This document shows, piece by piece, positions 12,351 to 23,100 of a stretch of 64,000 nt of DNA. The stretch's first letter is position 1. Every line of letters begins with the position of its first letter. The notes under the pieces are model-generated. The model was not told the DNA's origin, ran no database searches, and worked only from the letters and a program-made list of their open reading frames with translations. The stretch spans positions 1 through 64,000 of the forward strand of contig JBAIAC010000632.1 of the NCBI GenBank assembly GCA_037349315.1, read 5' to 3'. Made by a program: the position numbers and the translations under genes. The stretch is from Chelydra serpentina (lineage: Eukaryota; Chordata; Testudines; Chelydridae).

Positions 12351-12920
12351 GATCTGTACCAGAAGCTCAGCAGTACAGCTAAATAGCTTTTCTCACTAAT
12401 GGGCTGTACCAAATTCAAAGCAGTTCGTTTAAAAACCTTTTGGAGGTGGATTACAGGAGAGATTTGGCAGTAGCAGTGAACATTATTCATAGCGAGGTTT
12501 TCTCAGGAACCGAACTGTACCTAAAGCCAAACAGTGCATCATAACGGCTTTTGGAGGAGGATTCCAGGTGAAATTCGTCTTTAGCAGTGAACAGAATTGA
12601 AATGCTTTTTGAGGCATTTTCAAAATCTAATAGGTACAAAAAGCGCAGTAAAACATCTAACGGACGTTTCATAGAGGCTTCCAGGAGACATTTGGAACTT
12701 GCAGTGAACAGGATTGAATTGCTCGTAGTGAGGTATTCTCACGAACGGATCTGTACGAAAAGCCAACAAGTAGCGCATAACTGCTTTTGGAGGAGATAGT
12801 TCAGTGCAAGAAGCGAAGCAACAAACCTAACTGGCGTTTTTAAGAGGATTCCAGGATAAATTTGAATCTTGTGCTGAACAGGAATGAATTGTTCATTGCG
12901 CGGTATTGCGTGGATGTGGC
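12351..12920. repeat. Satellite block 2 (~117-bp monomer, about 5 copies)
   Basis: Positions 12422-12756 match 1-335 of block 1, and 12757 onward match 2801 onward. Block 2 is therefore block 1 with about 2465 bases missing, close to 21 monomers, joined in register at the shared CACGAACGGATCTGTAC. It is flanked by G-rich hexamer array on both sides. The reverse copy is at 49786-50348. Confidence 0.9.
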
Positions 12921-13144
12921 TTGGGGTTTGAGGGTGAGGGTGATTGTGGGGGATGGGTTAAGCGTGAGGGTGAGGTTGAAGGTTAGGGTTGGGGAGGGGG
13001 GAGGGGTGGGGGTGAGAGTGAGGGTGGGGTGGGGGTGAGGGTGAGGTAGAGGGTGCGGGTTGGGGGTGGGGATTAGGGTGAGGGTGGGGGTGAGGGTTAG
13101 GGTAGGGGGTGGGGTTAGGGGTGGCGGTTGTGGTGAGGGTGAGG

Positions 13145-13935
13145 TTGAGGGTTAGGGTTGGGGTGGGGGTATGGGTGAGGGTGAGGGTGGGGTTGGGGGT
13201 GGCGGTTGGGGTGAGGGTTGGGTGGGGATTAGGATGAGGGTGGGAGTGAGGCTCACGGTGATGGTGAGGGTGGGGTTGGGGGTGGGGGTTGGGGTGAGAG
13301 TGGGGGTGGGGTTATGGGTGAGGGTGAGGTTGGGGGTGGGCTGGGGGGAGGGGGTGAGGGAGAGGGTAATGGTGAGGGTGGGGGTGGGGGTGGGGTTGAA
13401 GATAGCGGTTGGGGTGAGGGTGAGGTTGAAGGTTATGGTTTGGGAGGGGGTAGGGGTGGGGTGTGAGTGAGGGTGGGGTGGGGGTGGGGGTGAGGGTGAG
13501 GTAGAGGGTGCGGGTTGGGGGTGGGGATTAGGGTGAGGGTGGGGGTGAGGGTTAGGGTAGGGGGTGGGGTTAGGGGTGGCGGTTGTGGTGAGGGTGAGGT
13601 TGAGGGTTAGGGTTGGGGTGGGGGTATGGGTGAGGGTGAGTGTGGGGTTGGGGGTGGCGGTTGGGGTGAGGGTTGGGTGGGGATTAGGATGAGGGTGGGA
13701 GTGAGGCTCACGGTGATGGTGAGGGTGGGGTTGGGGGTGGGGGTTGGGGTGAGAGTGGGGGTGGGGTTATGGGTGAGGGTGAGGTTGGGGGTGGGCTGGG
13801 GGGAGGGGGTGAGGGAGAGGGTAATGGTGAGGGTGGGGGTGGGGATGGGGTTGAAGATAGCGGTTGGGGTGAGGGTGAGTTTAAGGTTAGGGTTTGGGAG
13901 GGGGTAGGGGTGGGGTGTGAGTGAGGGTGGGGTGG
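13145..13935. repeat. ~455-bp local tandem duplication
   Basis: The segment containing GGGTATGGGTGAGGGTGAG and GAGGCTCACGGTGATGG at about 13167-13262 recurs 455 bases later, about 13622-13717. Block 1's flank (near 3210-3300) and the right arm (near 49431) each carry the CTCACGGTGATGG landmark only once, so the duplication is private to this locus. Confidence 0.75.
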
Positions 13936-16079
13936 GGGTGGGGGTGAGGGTGAGGTAGACGGTGCGGGTTGGGGGTGGGGATTAGGTTGAGGGTGAGGGT
14001 GGGGGTGAGGCTCATGGTGATGGTGACGGTTGGCGGTGGCGGTGGCGGTTGGGCTGAGGGTGGGCGTGGGGTGGGGAGGGTTAGGATTAGGCTGAGTGTG
14101 AGAGTGACGGTGAGTGTGAGGGTAAGGGTGAGAGTGAGGGTGTGGTTAGGAGTTGGGTGAGGGTGAGGGTGGGGGTGGGGGTGAGAGTGGGAGTAGGGGT
14201 GGGGGTCAGGGTGAGGGTGAGGGTGGGGGTGGGGCGAGGGTGCGGGTGAGAGTGAGAGAGAGGGTGAGGGTGGGACTTGGGTTGGGGGTGAGGGTGAGGG
14301 TTAGGGTGGGGTTTGGTTTTACTGTGAGGGTGAGGGTGAGGGTGGTGGTTTTGGGTGGGGGTGAGGGTGAGAGTGAGGGTGAGGGTGGGGATGGGGTTGT
14401 GGGTCGGGGATAGGATGAAGGTGAGTGTGGGAAAGAGGGCGGGGGTGGGGTTGAGTGTGATGGTGCGGGTAGGGGTGGGGTGAGGGTGAGGGTGAGGCTT
14501 AGGGTGAAGGTGAGTCTGGGGGTGAAGGTGAGGGAGGGGGTGGTGGTGGGGTGAGGGTGAGGGCGTGGGTGAGGGTGAGTGTGTGGGTGGTGGTGGTGGT
14601 GGGGTTGAGGGTAGGGTTGATGATGAGGGTGAGGGTGAGGGTGGTGGTGGGAGTTGGGGTGATGGTGAGGGTGGGAGAGGGGGTGAGGGTGAGGGTGGTG
14701 GTGGGAGTTGGGTGATGATGAGGGTGGGAGAGGGGGTGGGGGTGAGGGTGAGGGTGGGGGTGAGCGTGAGGGTGGGGGTAAGGGAGAGGGTGAGGGTGAG
14801 CGTCGGGCTGGGGTGAGGGTGAGGGTGAGAGCGACGGTGGGGGTGAGGATGAGGGTGGGGGTGCTGTTGAGGATCAGGGTGAGTGTGAGGAGGTGGATGG
14901 GGTGGAGGTCGGGGTGAGGGTGAGGGTGGAGGTGGGGTGGGATGGGAGGGTGAGGTTGAGGGTGAGGGTGAGGGTGTGGGTGGGGTGAGGGTGGTGGTGG
15001 GGGGTGGGGCTAAGGGTGATAGTGACGGTAGGCTTTGGAGTTAGGGTTATGGTGAGGGTGAGGGTGAGGGTGAGGGTGGGCGTGGGGGTTGGGGGGGTGT
15101 GAGGGTGAGGGTGAGTGTTAGGGTTAGGGTTAGGCTGAGGGTGAGAGTGAGGGTGGGGGTGGGTGTGAGGGTGAGGCTGAAGGTGAGGGTAAGGGTGGGG
15201 GTGGGGTGTCGGAGGGGGTTGGGGTGAGGGTGAGGGTGAGTGTGGGGGTGGGAGTGCTGGTGAAGGGTGAGGGAGAGGGTGAGGGTTGGGGTGTGGTTTG
15301 GGGGTGAGGGTGATGGTGGGGTGGGGTTGAGGTGTGAGTGATTGTAAACTGTGAGTGGGGGTGGGGGTGAGGGTGAGCGTAAGGGTTGGGGTGGGGTTAG
15401 GGGTGTGCCTGGTCGTGGGTATGGGTTTATGTGTGAGGGTGAGGGTGATTGTGAGGGTTGGGGTAAGGGTGAGGTTGATGGTGGGTTTGGGGGTGGGAGT
15501 TGGGGTGAGGTCGAGGGTGAGGGTGAGGGTACGGATAGGGGGAGTGTGAGGGTTGGACGTGGGGGGTGGGAGTGGGGGTGATGGTGAGGATGAGCATTAC
15601 GGTGAGGGTGCGGGTGAGGGTGAGGGTGGGGGTGGATGTGGGTTGGGTGTTGGGTTGAGAGTGAGGGTGAGGGTGAGAGTGCGGGTGTGAGTGGGGTTGG
15701 GGGGGGGTGGGGGTGAGGGTGAGGGTCAGGGTGGGAGAGTGAGTGGCGGTTAGGGTGACGGTGTGGGTGAGGGTGATTGTGGGGGTGGCGATGAGAGAGA
15801 GGGTGACGGTGAACATGAGGTTGAGGGCAGTGCTGTGGATGAGAGTGAGGGTGAGGGTGAGAGTGTGGGTTGTTGTGGGGGTGGGGGTGAGGGTGAATGT
15901 GGGGGTGGGGGTGAGGGGAGGGTGGGGTGTGGATTACGGTGGGGGTGAGGGTGAGGGGGGGTGGGTGACGGTGAGGCTTGGGGTTGGGGAGGGGGTGGGG
16001 GTGGGGTGGGGATAAGGGTGAAGGTGAGGGTGAGTGTGGGGGTGGGAGTCAGTGTGGGGTGATGGTGAGGGTGCGGGTG

Positions 16080-16745
16080 GGGTTTTTTGGTGTTCGTGAG
16101 GGTGAGGGTGGGGGTTGGGGTTGCGCTTAGGGTGAGGGGTAGGGGGAGGGTGAAGGTGAGGGTGAGGATGGGGGTTTGGGGTGAGGGTGAGTTTGAGGGT
16201 GAGAGTGAGGGTGGGGTTGGGGGTGAGGGTGGTGGCGGCAGTTAGGGTGAGGTTGACGGTGAGGGTGGGGGTGACGTTGAGGGTCGGGTTGAGGGTGACT
16301 GTGGGGGTGGGGGTGGGGGTGAGGGTGAGGGTGGGGGTGGGGGTGGGGTTGAGGGTGAGGGTTACGGAAAGGGGGAGGGTGAGGTTGGGGGGTGGGGATG
16401 AGGGTGAGGGTGGGGTTTTTTGGTGTTCGTGAGGGTGAGGGTGGGGGTTGGGGTTGCGCTTAGGGTGAGGGGTAGGGGGAGGGTGAAGGTGAGGGTGAGG
16501 ATGGGGGTTTGGGGTGAGGGTGAGTTTGAGGGTGAGAGTGAGGGTGGGGTTGGGGGTGAGGGTGGTGGCGGCAGTTAGGGTGAGGTTGACGGTGAGGGTG
16601 GGGGTGACGTTGAGGGTCGGGTTGAGGGTGACTGTGGGGTGGGGGTGGGGGTGAGGGGTGAGGGTGGGGGTGGGGGTGGGGTTGAGGGTGAGGGTTACGG
16701 AAAGGGGGAGGTGAGGTTGGGGGTGGGGATGAGGGTGAGGGTGGG
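16080..16745. repeat. ~333-bp local duplication (also in unit 2 near 23692-24355)
   Basis: TTTTTTGGTGTTCGTGAGG occurs at about 16084 and 16417, and again at about 23696 and 24025. Each time GTGGCGGCAGTTAGGGTGAG and GGTTACGGAAAGGGGGAG follow. The homologous places at about 7064, 61235 and 47075 (reverse) have it once, so the doubling is a derived left-arm event that came before the 7.6 kb duplication. Confidence 0.8.
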
Positions 16746-17937
16746 GGTGGGAGTGAGGGTCAGGGTGGGAGTGGGAGTGGGGTTTGGGTGACGGTGTGGG
16801 TGAGGGTGAGCGTGGGGGTGGCGATGAGAGAGAGGGTGAAGGTGAGGGTGAGGTTAAGGGCGGTGCTGTGGGTGAGAGTGAAGGTGAGGGTGAGAGTGTG
16901 GGTGGTTGTGGGGGTGGGGGTGAGGGTGAGGGTGGGGGTGGAGGTGAGGGTGAGGTTGTGGGTGTGGGTTACGGTGGGGGTGAGGGTGAGGGCGGGGGTG
17001 AGGCTGGGGGTGGGGGAGGGGGTGAGGGTGAGGGTGAGGGGGGGTGGGTGACGGTGAGGGCTGGGGTTGGGGAGGAGGTGGGGGTTAGGGTGAGGGTGGG
17101 GGTTAGTGTGAGGGTGAGGGTGAATGTGGGATTGGGAGTCAGGGTGGGGGTGAGGGTGAGGGTGCGGGTGGGGGTTTTCGGTGGTGGTGAGGGTGAGGGT
17201 GGGGATTGGGGTTGCGGTTAGGGTGAGTGGTGGGGTGAGGGTGAAGGTGAGAGTGAGGATGGGGGTTTGGGGTGAGGGTGAGTTTGAGGGTGAGGGTGAG
17301 GGTCTGGTTGGGGGTGAGGGTGGTGGCGGTGGTTAGGGTGAGGTTGACGGTGAGATTGGGGGTGAGTGTGAGGTTGAGGGTGGGAGTGGGGTTGGGGGTG
17401 CGGGGTGAGGGTGAAAGTGTGGGTGGGGGTGGCGGTGAGGGTGTGAGGGTCGGGGGTGGCACTGAGGGTGTCGGTGAGGGAGGAGCTTGGGGTGGGGGTT
17501 AGGGTTAGGGTTAGGGTTGGAGTGGCGGTGGGGGTGAGGGTGAGGGTGAGGGTGGGGGTGGGGCTGTGCGTGGGGTGAGGGTGAGGACGAGGATTAGGTT
17601 GGTGGGTGAGGGTGAGAGTGTGGGTGGGGTATGGGTGAGGGTGAGAGTGTGGGTGTGGGTGGGGTGAGGGTGAGGGTCGGAGTGGCGGTGGGGGTGAGGG
17701 TGAGGGTGGGCGTGGGGTTGGGGGTGGGGTGAGGGTGAGGATGAGGATTAGGGTGAGGGTGAGCGTGGGGGTGGGGGTGAGGGTGAGGGTGAGGGCAGGG
17801 ATTCGGGTGGGGGTGAGAGTGAAGGTGAGAGTGGGGGTGGGGTTAGTGTTGGGGTGGGTTTAGTGTGAGGGGGAAGGAGACCAAAGCCCCGAGGTAAGTG
17901 GGGAAGTGGGATACCGGGAAGAAGCACAAGTAGGTGT

Positions 17938-19020
17938 GTGCAAGAGGGGAGGGCTCCTGCCCATACTGGGACAGCAGGACAATCGGTGAGTTACCTTAAA
18001 TGCCTATACACAAATGCAAGAAGCCTGGGGAACAAGCAGGGAGAACTGGAAGTCCTGGCACAGTCAAGGAATTATGATGTAATTGGAATAACAGAGACTT
18101 GGTGGGATAACTCACATGATTGGAGTACTGTCATGGATGGCTATAAACTGTTCAGGAAGGATAGGCAGGGCAGAAAAGGTGGGGGAGTTTCGTTGTATGT
18201 AAGAGAGCAGTATGACTGCTCAGAGCTCCAGTATGAAACTGCAGAAAAACCTGAGGGTGTCTGGATTAAATTTAGAAGTGTGAGCAACAAGGGTAATGTC
18301 GTGGTGGGAGTCTGCTACAGACCACCAGACCAGGGGGATGAGGTGGACGAGGCTTTCTTCCAGCAACTAACAGAAGTTACTAGATCACAGGCCCTGGTTC
18401 TCATGGGTGACTTTAATCACCCCGATATCTGCTGGGGGAGCAATACAGCGGTCCACAGACAATCCAAGAAGTTTTTGGAAAGTGTAGGGGACAATTTCCT
18501 GGTGCGGTTGCTGGAGGAACCAACTAGGGGAAAAGCTCTTCTTGACCTGCTGCTCACAAACAGGGAGGAAATAGTAAAGAAAGCAATAGTGGATGGGAAC
18601 CTGGGAGGCAGTGACCATGAGATAGTCGAGTTCAGGATCCTGACACAAGGAAGAAAGGAGAGCAGTAGAATACAGAGCCTGGACTTCAGAAAAGCAGACT
18701 TTGACTCCCTCAGGGAACTGATGGGCAAGGTCCCCTGGGAGAATAACATGAGGGGGAAAGGAGTCGAGGAAAGCTGGCTGTATTTTAAAGAATCCTTATT
18801 GAGGTTGCAGGAACAAACCATCCCGATGTGTAGAAAGAAAAGTAAATATGGCAGGCGACCAGCTTGGCTTAACAGTGAAATCCTTGCTCGTCTTAAACAC
18901 AAAAAAGCAGCTTACAAGAAGTGGAAGATTGGACAAATGACCAGGGAGGAGTATAAAAATATTGTTCAGGCATGCAGGAGTGAAATTAGAAGGCCAAATC
19001 ACACTTGGAGTTGCAGCTAG
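17938..19020 (+). pseudogene. CR1 LINE ORF2 endonuclease domain (copy 1)
   Basis: A 360-residue open frame with the apurinic-like endonuclease fold that nicks target DNA for target-primed reverse transcription. Visible motifs in order: TNARSL (Asn26), ITETWW (Glu53), the VCYRPP strand (residues 125-130), MGDFNHPDI (Asp158, Asn160), DLLLTN (from 203) and GSDHEIV (Asp226, His227). These match the catalytic and substrate-binding positions of the family. The frame ends early after [12 protein letters not shown], and coding sense continues in another frame from 19027, so a small indel separates it from the reverse transcriptase. All three copies share this break, so it predates the duplications. 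Confidence 0.9.
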
Positions 19021-19026
19021 CCGGAG

Positions 19027-19273
19027 ATGTTAGGAGTAACAAGAAGGGTTTCTTCAGGCAACAAGAAGAAAGTCAAGGAAAGTGTGGGCCCCTTGCTGAA
19101 TGAGGGAGGGAACCTAGTGACAGAGGATGTGGAGAAAGCTAGTGTACTCAATGCTTTTTTTGCCTCTGTCTTCACAGACAAGGTCAGCTCCCAGACAGCT
19201 GCACTCCGCAGCACGGTATGGGGAGGAGGTGACCAGCCCTCTGTGGCGAAAGAAGTAGTTCGGGACTACTTAG
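19027..19273 (+). pseudogene. CR1 ORF2 linker before reverse transcriptase, cut by insertion (copy 1)
   Basis: Continuation of the CR1 protein in a new frame. It contains [19 protein letters not shown] and [11 protein letters not shown], the conserved linker between endonuclease and reverse transcriptase in CR1 elements. The frame runs to RDYL and is then cut by the MITE-like element. In copies 2 and 3 the same frame continues uninterrupted through [19 protein letters not shown]. Confidence 0.88.
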
Positions 19274-19567
19274 GCTATGTCTTCACTACCCGCCGGATCG
19301 GCGGGTAGCAATCGATCTATCGGGGATCGATTTTTCGCGTCTCATTAAGACGCGCTTAATCGATCCCCGATCGCGCTCCCCGTCGGCGCCGGTAAACCAC
19401 GTCATCGACCGGCGCAAGCAGAGTCGACGGGGGAGCTGCAGTGATCGACGCGCCGCCGTCTTCATGGTCAGGTAAGCCGATTACGATACGCCGATTTCAG
19501 CTACGTTATTCACGTAGCTGAATCTGCGTATCGTAGATCGACCCCCCTCCCCTAGTGTAGCCCAGGG
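19274..19567. mobile_element. MITE-like non-autonomous DNA transposon, 294 bp
   Basis: Found only in CR1 copy 1. Copies 2 and 3 carry the uninterrupted site (GACTACTTAGAAAAGC), which defines the insertion exactly. CTTAG is present on both sides (19269-19273 and 19568-19572), so the target duplication is CTTAG or a shorter TTA/TTAG within it. The ends are imperfect inverted repeats (CTTCACTACC against CTAGTGTAGCCC). The interior is rich in palindromes: CCGCCGGATCGGCGGG, paired ATCGAT/TCGGGGATCGAT arms, and a long stem at about 19481-19535 centred on CTACGTTATTCACGTAG. It has no coding capacity. A TTA target would suit PIF/Harbinger, but the superfamily is not certain. Confidence 0.85.
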
Positions 19568-19572
19568 CTTAG

Positions 19573-20121
19573 AAAAGCTGGATGAACACAAGTCCATGGG
19601 GCCGGATGCACTGCATCCGAGGGTGCTAAAGGAGTCGGCCGATGTGATTGCAGATCCATTGGCCATTATCTCTGACAAATCATGGCAATCGGGGGAGGTT
19701 CTGGATGACTTAAAAAAAAGCTAATGTAGTGCCCATCTTTAAAAAAGGGAAGAAGGAAGATCCGGTGAACTACAGGCCAGCCGGTCTCACCTCAGTCCTG
19801 GAAAAAATCATGGAACAGGTCCTCAAGGAATCAATTCTGAACCACTTAAAGGAGGGGAAAGTGATCAGGAACAGTCAGCATGGATTCACCAAGGGCAAGT
19901 CATGCCTGACTAACCTAATTGCCTTCTATGATGAGATAACTGGCTCTGTGGATGAGGGGAAAGCAGTGGATGTGCTATTTCTTGACTTTAGCAAAGCTTT
20001 TGATACAGTCTCCCACAGTGTTCTTGCCAGCAAGTTAAAGAAGTATGGGCTGGATGAATGGACGGTAAGGTGCATAGAAAACTGGCTGGATGGTCGTGCT
20101 CAACGGGTAGTGATCAATGGG
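19573..20121 (+). pseudogene. CR1 reverse transcriptase, N-terminal half (copy 1)
   Basis: After the insertion the CR1 protein continues ([15 protein letters not shown], about 19590-19637). It changes frame at an A-run near 19712-19720, giving the open frame 19729-20130. That frame has [29 protein letters not shown] and motif [14 protein letters not shown], with catalytic Asp86. The sequence stops at RVVINGW, where hexamer repeat begins, so motifs B to E including YADD are absent. Copy 1 reads SVLEKIMEQ where copies 2 and 3 read SVPGKIMEQ, a private change. It cannot make a working enzyme. Confidence 0.88.
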
Positions 20122-23100
20122 TGGGGGTGAGAGGGAGGGTGTGGGTGAGGGTGAGGTTAAGGGTGGGGGTGGGGGGGAGGGTGATGGTGAGGGTGGGGGT
20201 AAAGGTGAGGGTGAGGTTGGGGGTGGGGGTGGGAGTCAGGGTGAGGGTGAGGCTTAGTGTGAGGGTGGGTTTGGGGGTGGGGTGGGAGTGACGGTGAGGG
20301 TGAGGTTGAGTGTTGGGGTTCGGGTGGGGGTGGGGGTGAGTGTGTGGGTGAGGGGTGTGGGTGGGGGTGAGGGTGAGGGTGAGTGTTTGGGTGGGGTTGG
20401 GAGTCAGGGTAAGTGTGAGGGTGGGGGTGGGGCTGGGTGTGAGGGTGAGCGTGAGGGTGAGAGTGAGGGTGCGGGTGGCATTTAGGGTGAGGTTGAGGGT
20501 ACGGGTGGGGGTAAGGGTGAGGGTGGGGGTGGGGCTGGGGGTGAGGTTGTGGGTGAGGTTGGGGGTGGAGGTGAGGGTGAGGTTGAGGGTGAGGGTAAGG
20601 GTGAGGGTCGTGGCGAGGGTGAGGGTCAGGGTGGGGGTGGGGTGGTGGTGGGTTTGAGAGTCAGGGTGAGGGTAGGGGTGGGGTGAGGGTGAGTGTGGGG
20701 TCCAGGGTGAGGGTGTAGGTGAGGGTGGGGGTCAGAGTGAGGGTGAGGGTGGCCGTGGGGGGGGAGGGTGAGGTTGGGGGTGCGGTGAAGGTGAGGGTGA
20801 GGGTGAGGGATATGGTGAGGGTGGGTTTGGGGTTGGGGTGTGGGAGTGATGGTGAGGGTGAGGTTGAGGGTTGGGGTTGGGGTGGCGGTGAGTGTGAGGT
20901 TGTGGGTGAGGGTGGGGGTGGAGGTGAGGGTGAGGGTGAGGGTGGGGGTTGTGTCGAGGGTGAGGGTAAGGGTGAGGGTCGGGGCGAGGGTGAGGGTCAG
21001 GGTGAGGGTGGGGGTGGGTTTGAGAGTGAGGGTGAGGGTAGGGGTGGGGTGAGGGTGAGGGTGGGGTTGGGGGTGGGGTTGAGATTGAGGGTGAGGGTGA
21101 GGGTGAGTGTGGGGTCCAGGGTGAGGGTGTAGGTGAGGGTGGGGGTGATAGTGAGGGTTAGGGTGGCCGTGGGGGGGGGAGGGTGAGGTTGGGGGTGCGG
21201 TGAAAGTGAGGGTGAGGGTGAGGTTGTGGGTGAGGGTGAGGGATATGGTGAGGGTGGGTTTGGGGTTGGGGTGTGGGAGTGAGGGTGAGGTTGAGGGTTG
21301 GGGTGGGGGTGAGGGTGAGGGTGAGAGTGAGCGTGGGGTTTGTGGTGGTGGTGAGGGTGAGGGTGAATGTGGGAGTGGGGGTGGGGGTGAGGGTGAGGGT
21401 GGGGGTGAGGGTGAGGTTGGGGATGTGGGTGTGGGTGGGGGGCTGACGGTGAGGGTGAGTGTTGGTGTGGGGGTGGGGGTGGAAGTGAGGGTGAGGATGG
21501 GTGAGAGGGTGGGCATGGGGGTGGGGGTTAGGGTGAGGGTGACGGTGATGTTGGGGGTGGGGGTCATGGTGAGTGTGTGGGTGGGGGTCGGAGTGATGGT
21601 GAGGGTGAGGGTGCGGATGAGGATGAGGAGTGGGGGTGGGGTTAGGGTGAGGGTGGGTGTGGGGGATTGTGGTTAGGGTGAGGGTGAGGGTGTGGGTTGG
21701 GTTGGGGATTTTGGTGAGGTTGACGGTGAGGGTAAGGGTGAGAGTGAGGGTGTGGTTAGGAGTTGGGTGAGGGTGAGGGTGGGGGTGGGGGTGAGAGTGG
21801 GAGTAGGGGTGGGGGTCAGGGTGAGGGTGAGGGTGGGGGTGGGGCGAGGGTGCGGGTGAGAGTGAGAGAGAGGGTGAGGGTGGGACTTGGGTTGGGGGTG
21901 AGGGTGAGGGTTAGGGTGGGGTTTGGTTTTACTGTGAGGGTGAGGGTGAGGGTGGTGGTTTGGGTGGGGGTGAGGGTGAGAGTGAGGGTGAGGGTGGGGA
22001 TGGGGTTGTGGGTCGGGGATAGGATGAAGGTGAGTGTGGGAAAGAGGGCGGGGGTGGGGTTGAGTGTGATGGTGCGGGTAGGGGTGGGGTGAGGGTGAGG
22101 GTGAGGCTTAGGGTGAAGGTGAGTCTGGGGGTGAAGGTGAGGGAGGGGGTGGTGGTGGGGGTGAGGGTGAGGGCGTGGGTGAGGGTGAGTGTGTGGGTGG
22201 TGGTGGTGGTGGGGTTGAGGGTAGGGTTGATGATGAGGGTGAGGGTGAGGGTGGTGGTGGGAGTTGGGGTGATGGTGAGGGTGGGAGAGGGGGTGAGGGT
22301 GAGGGTGGTGGTGGGAGTTGGGGTGATGATGAGGGTGGGAGAGGGGGTGGGGGTGAGGGTGAGGGTGGGGGTGAGCGTGAGGGTGGGGGTAAGGGAGAGG
22401 GTGAGGGTGAGCGTCGGGCTGGGGTGAGGGTGAGGGTGAGAGCGACGGTGGGGGTGAGGATGAGGGTGGGGGTGCTGTTGAGGATCAGGGTGAGTGTGAG
22501 GAGGTGGATGGGGTGGAGGTCGGGGTGAGGGTGAGGGTGGAGGTGGGGTGGGGATGGGGTGAGGTTGAGGGTGAGGGTGAGGGTGTGGGTGAGGGTGAGG
22601 GTGGTGGTGGGGGTGGGGCTAAGGGTGATAGTGACGGTAGGCTTTGGAGTTAGGGTTATGGTGAGGGTGAGGGTGAGGGTGAGGGTGGGCGTGGGGGTTG
22701 GGGGGGTGTGAGGGTGAGGGTGAGTGTTAGGGTTAGGGTTAGGCTGAGGGTGAGAGTGAGGGTGGGGGTGGGTGTGAGGGTGAGGCTGAAGGTGAGGGTA
22801 AGGGTGGGGGTGGGGTGTCGGAGGGGGTTGGGGTGAGGGTGAGGGTGAGTGTGGGGGTGGGAGTGCTGGTGAAGGGTGAGGGAGAGGGTGAGGGTTGGGG
22901 TGTGGTTTTGGGGGTGAGGGTGATGGTGAGGGTGGGGTTGAGGTGTGAGTGATTGTAAACTGTGAGTGGGGGTGGGGGTGAGGGTGAGCGTAAGGGTTGG
23001 GGTGGGGTTAGGGGTGTGCCTGGTCGTGGGTATGGGTTTATGTGTGAGGGTGAGGGTGATTGTGAGGGTTGGGGTAAGGGTGAGGGTGATGGTGGGTTTG

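Larger units (their letters stand above)
12921..17870 (+). repeat. G-rich telomere-variant hexamer array
   Basis: TGAGGG-dominated array up to the CR1 junction. It includes two private local duplications (offsets ~455 and ~333 bp) and TTAGGG runs near 15118-15134 and 17500-17518. The part from about 14121 is the first unit of the 7.6 kb tandem duplication. No gene is supported. Confidence 0.9.
17871..20121 (+). mobile_element. CR1-type LINE fragment, copy 1 (interrupted by a MITE-like insertion)
   Basis: A non-LTR retrotransposon fragment set into the hexamer array. It carries the endonuclease domain and the first part of the reverse transcriptase, and stops at GTGATCAATGGG, where hexamer repeat resumes. 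The 3' half of the reverse transcriptase (with its YADD box) and the 3' end of the element are missing. That is the reverse of the usual 5' truncation of LINEs, so this looks like a captured piece and not a fresh insertion. It is broken by two shared frame changes and by the insertion at 19274-19567. Copies 2 and 3 are at 25476-27427 and, in reverse, 43737-45690. Confidence 0.92.

Noticed and set aside
2966..17870. tRNA, rRNA or other structured RNA genes
   Set aside because: No cloverleaf, box elements or rRNA-like sequence seen; the G-rich strand explains all apparent structure.
18417..18902. 161-residue minus-strand frame inside CR1 (also 26022-26507 and 44656-45141)
   Set aside because: Antisense shadow of the endonuclease frame, present only because the sense strand is coding-like.
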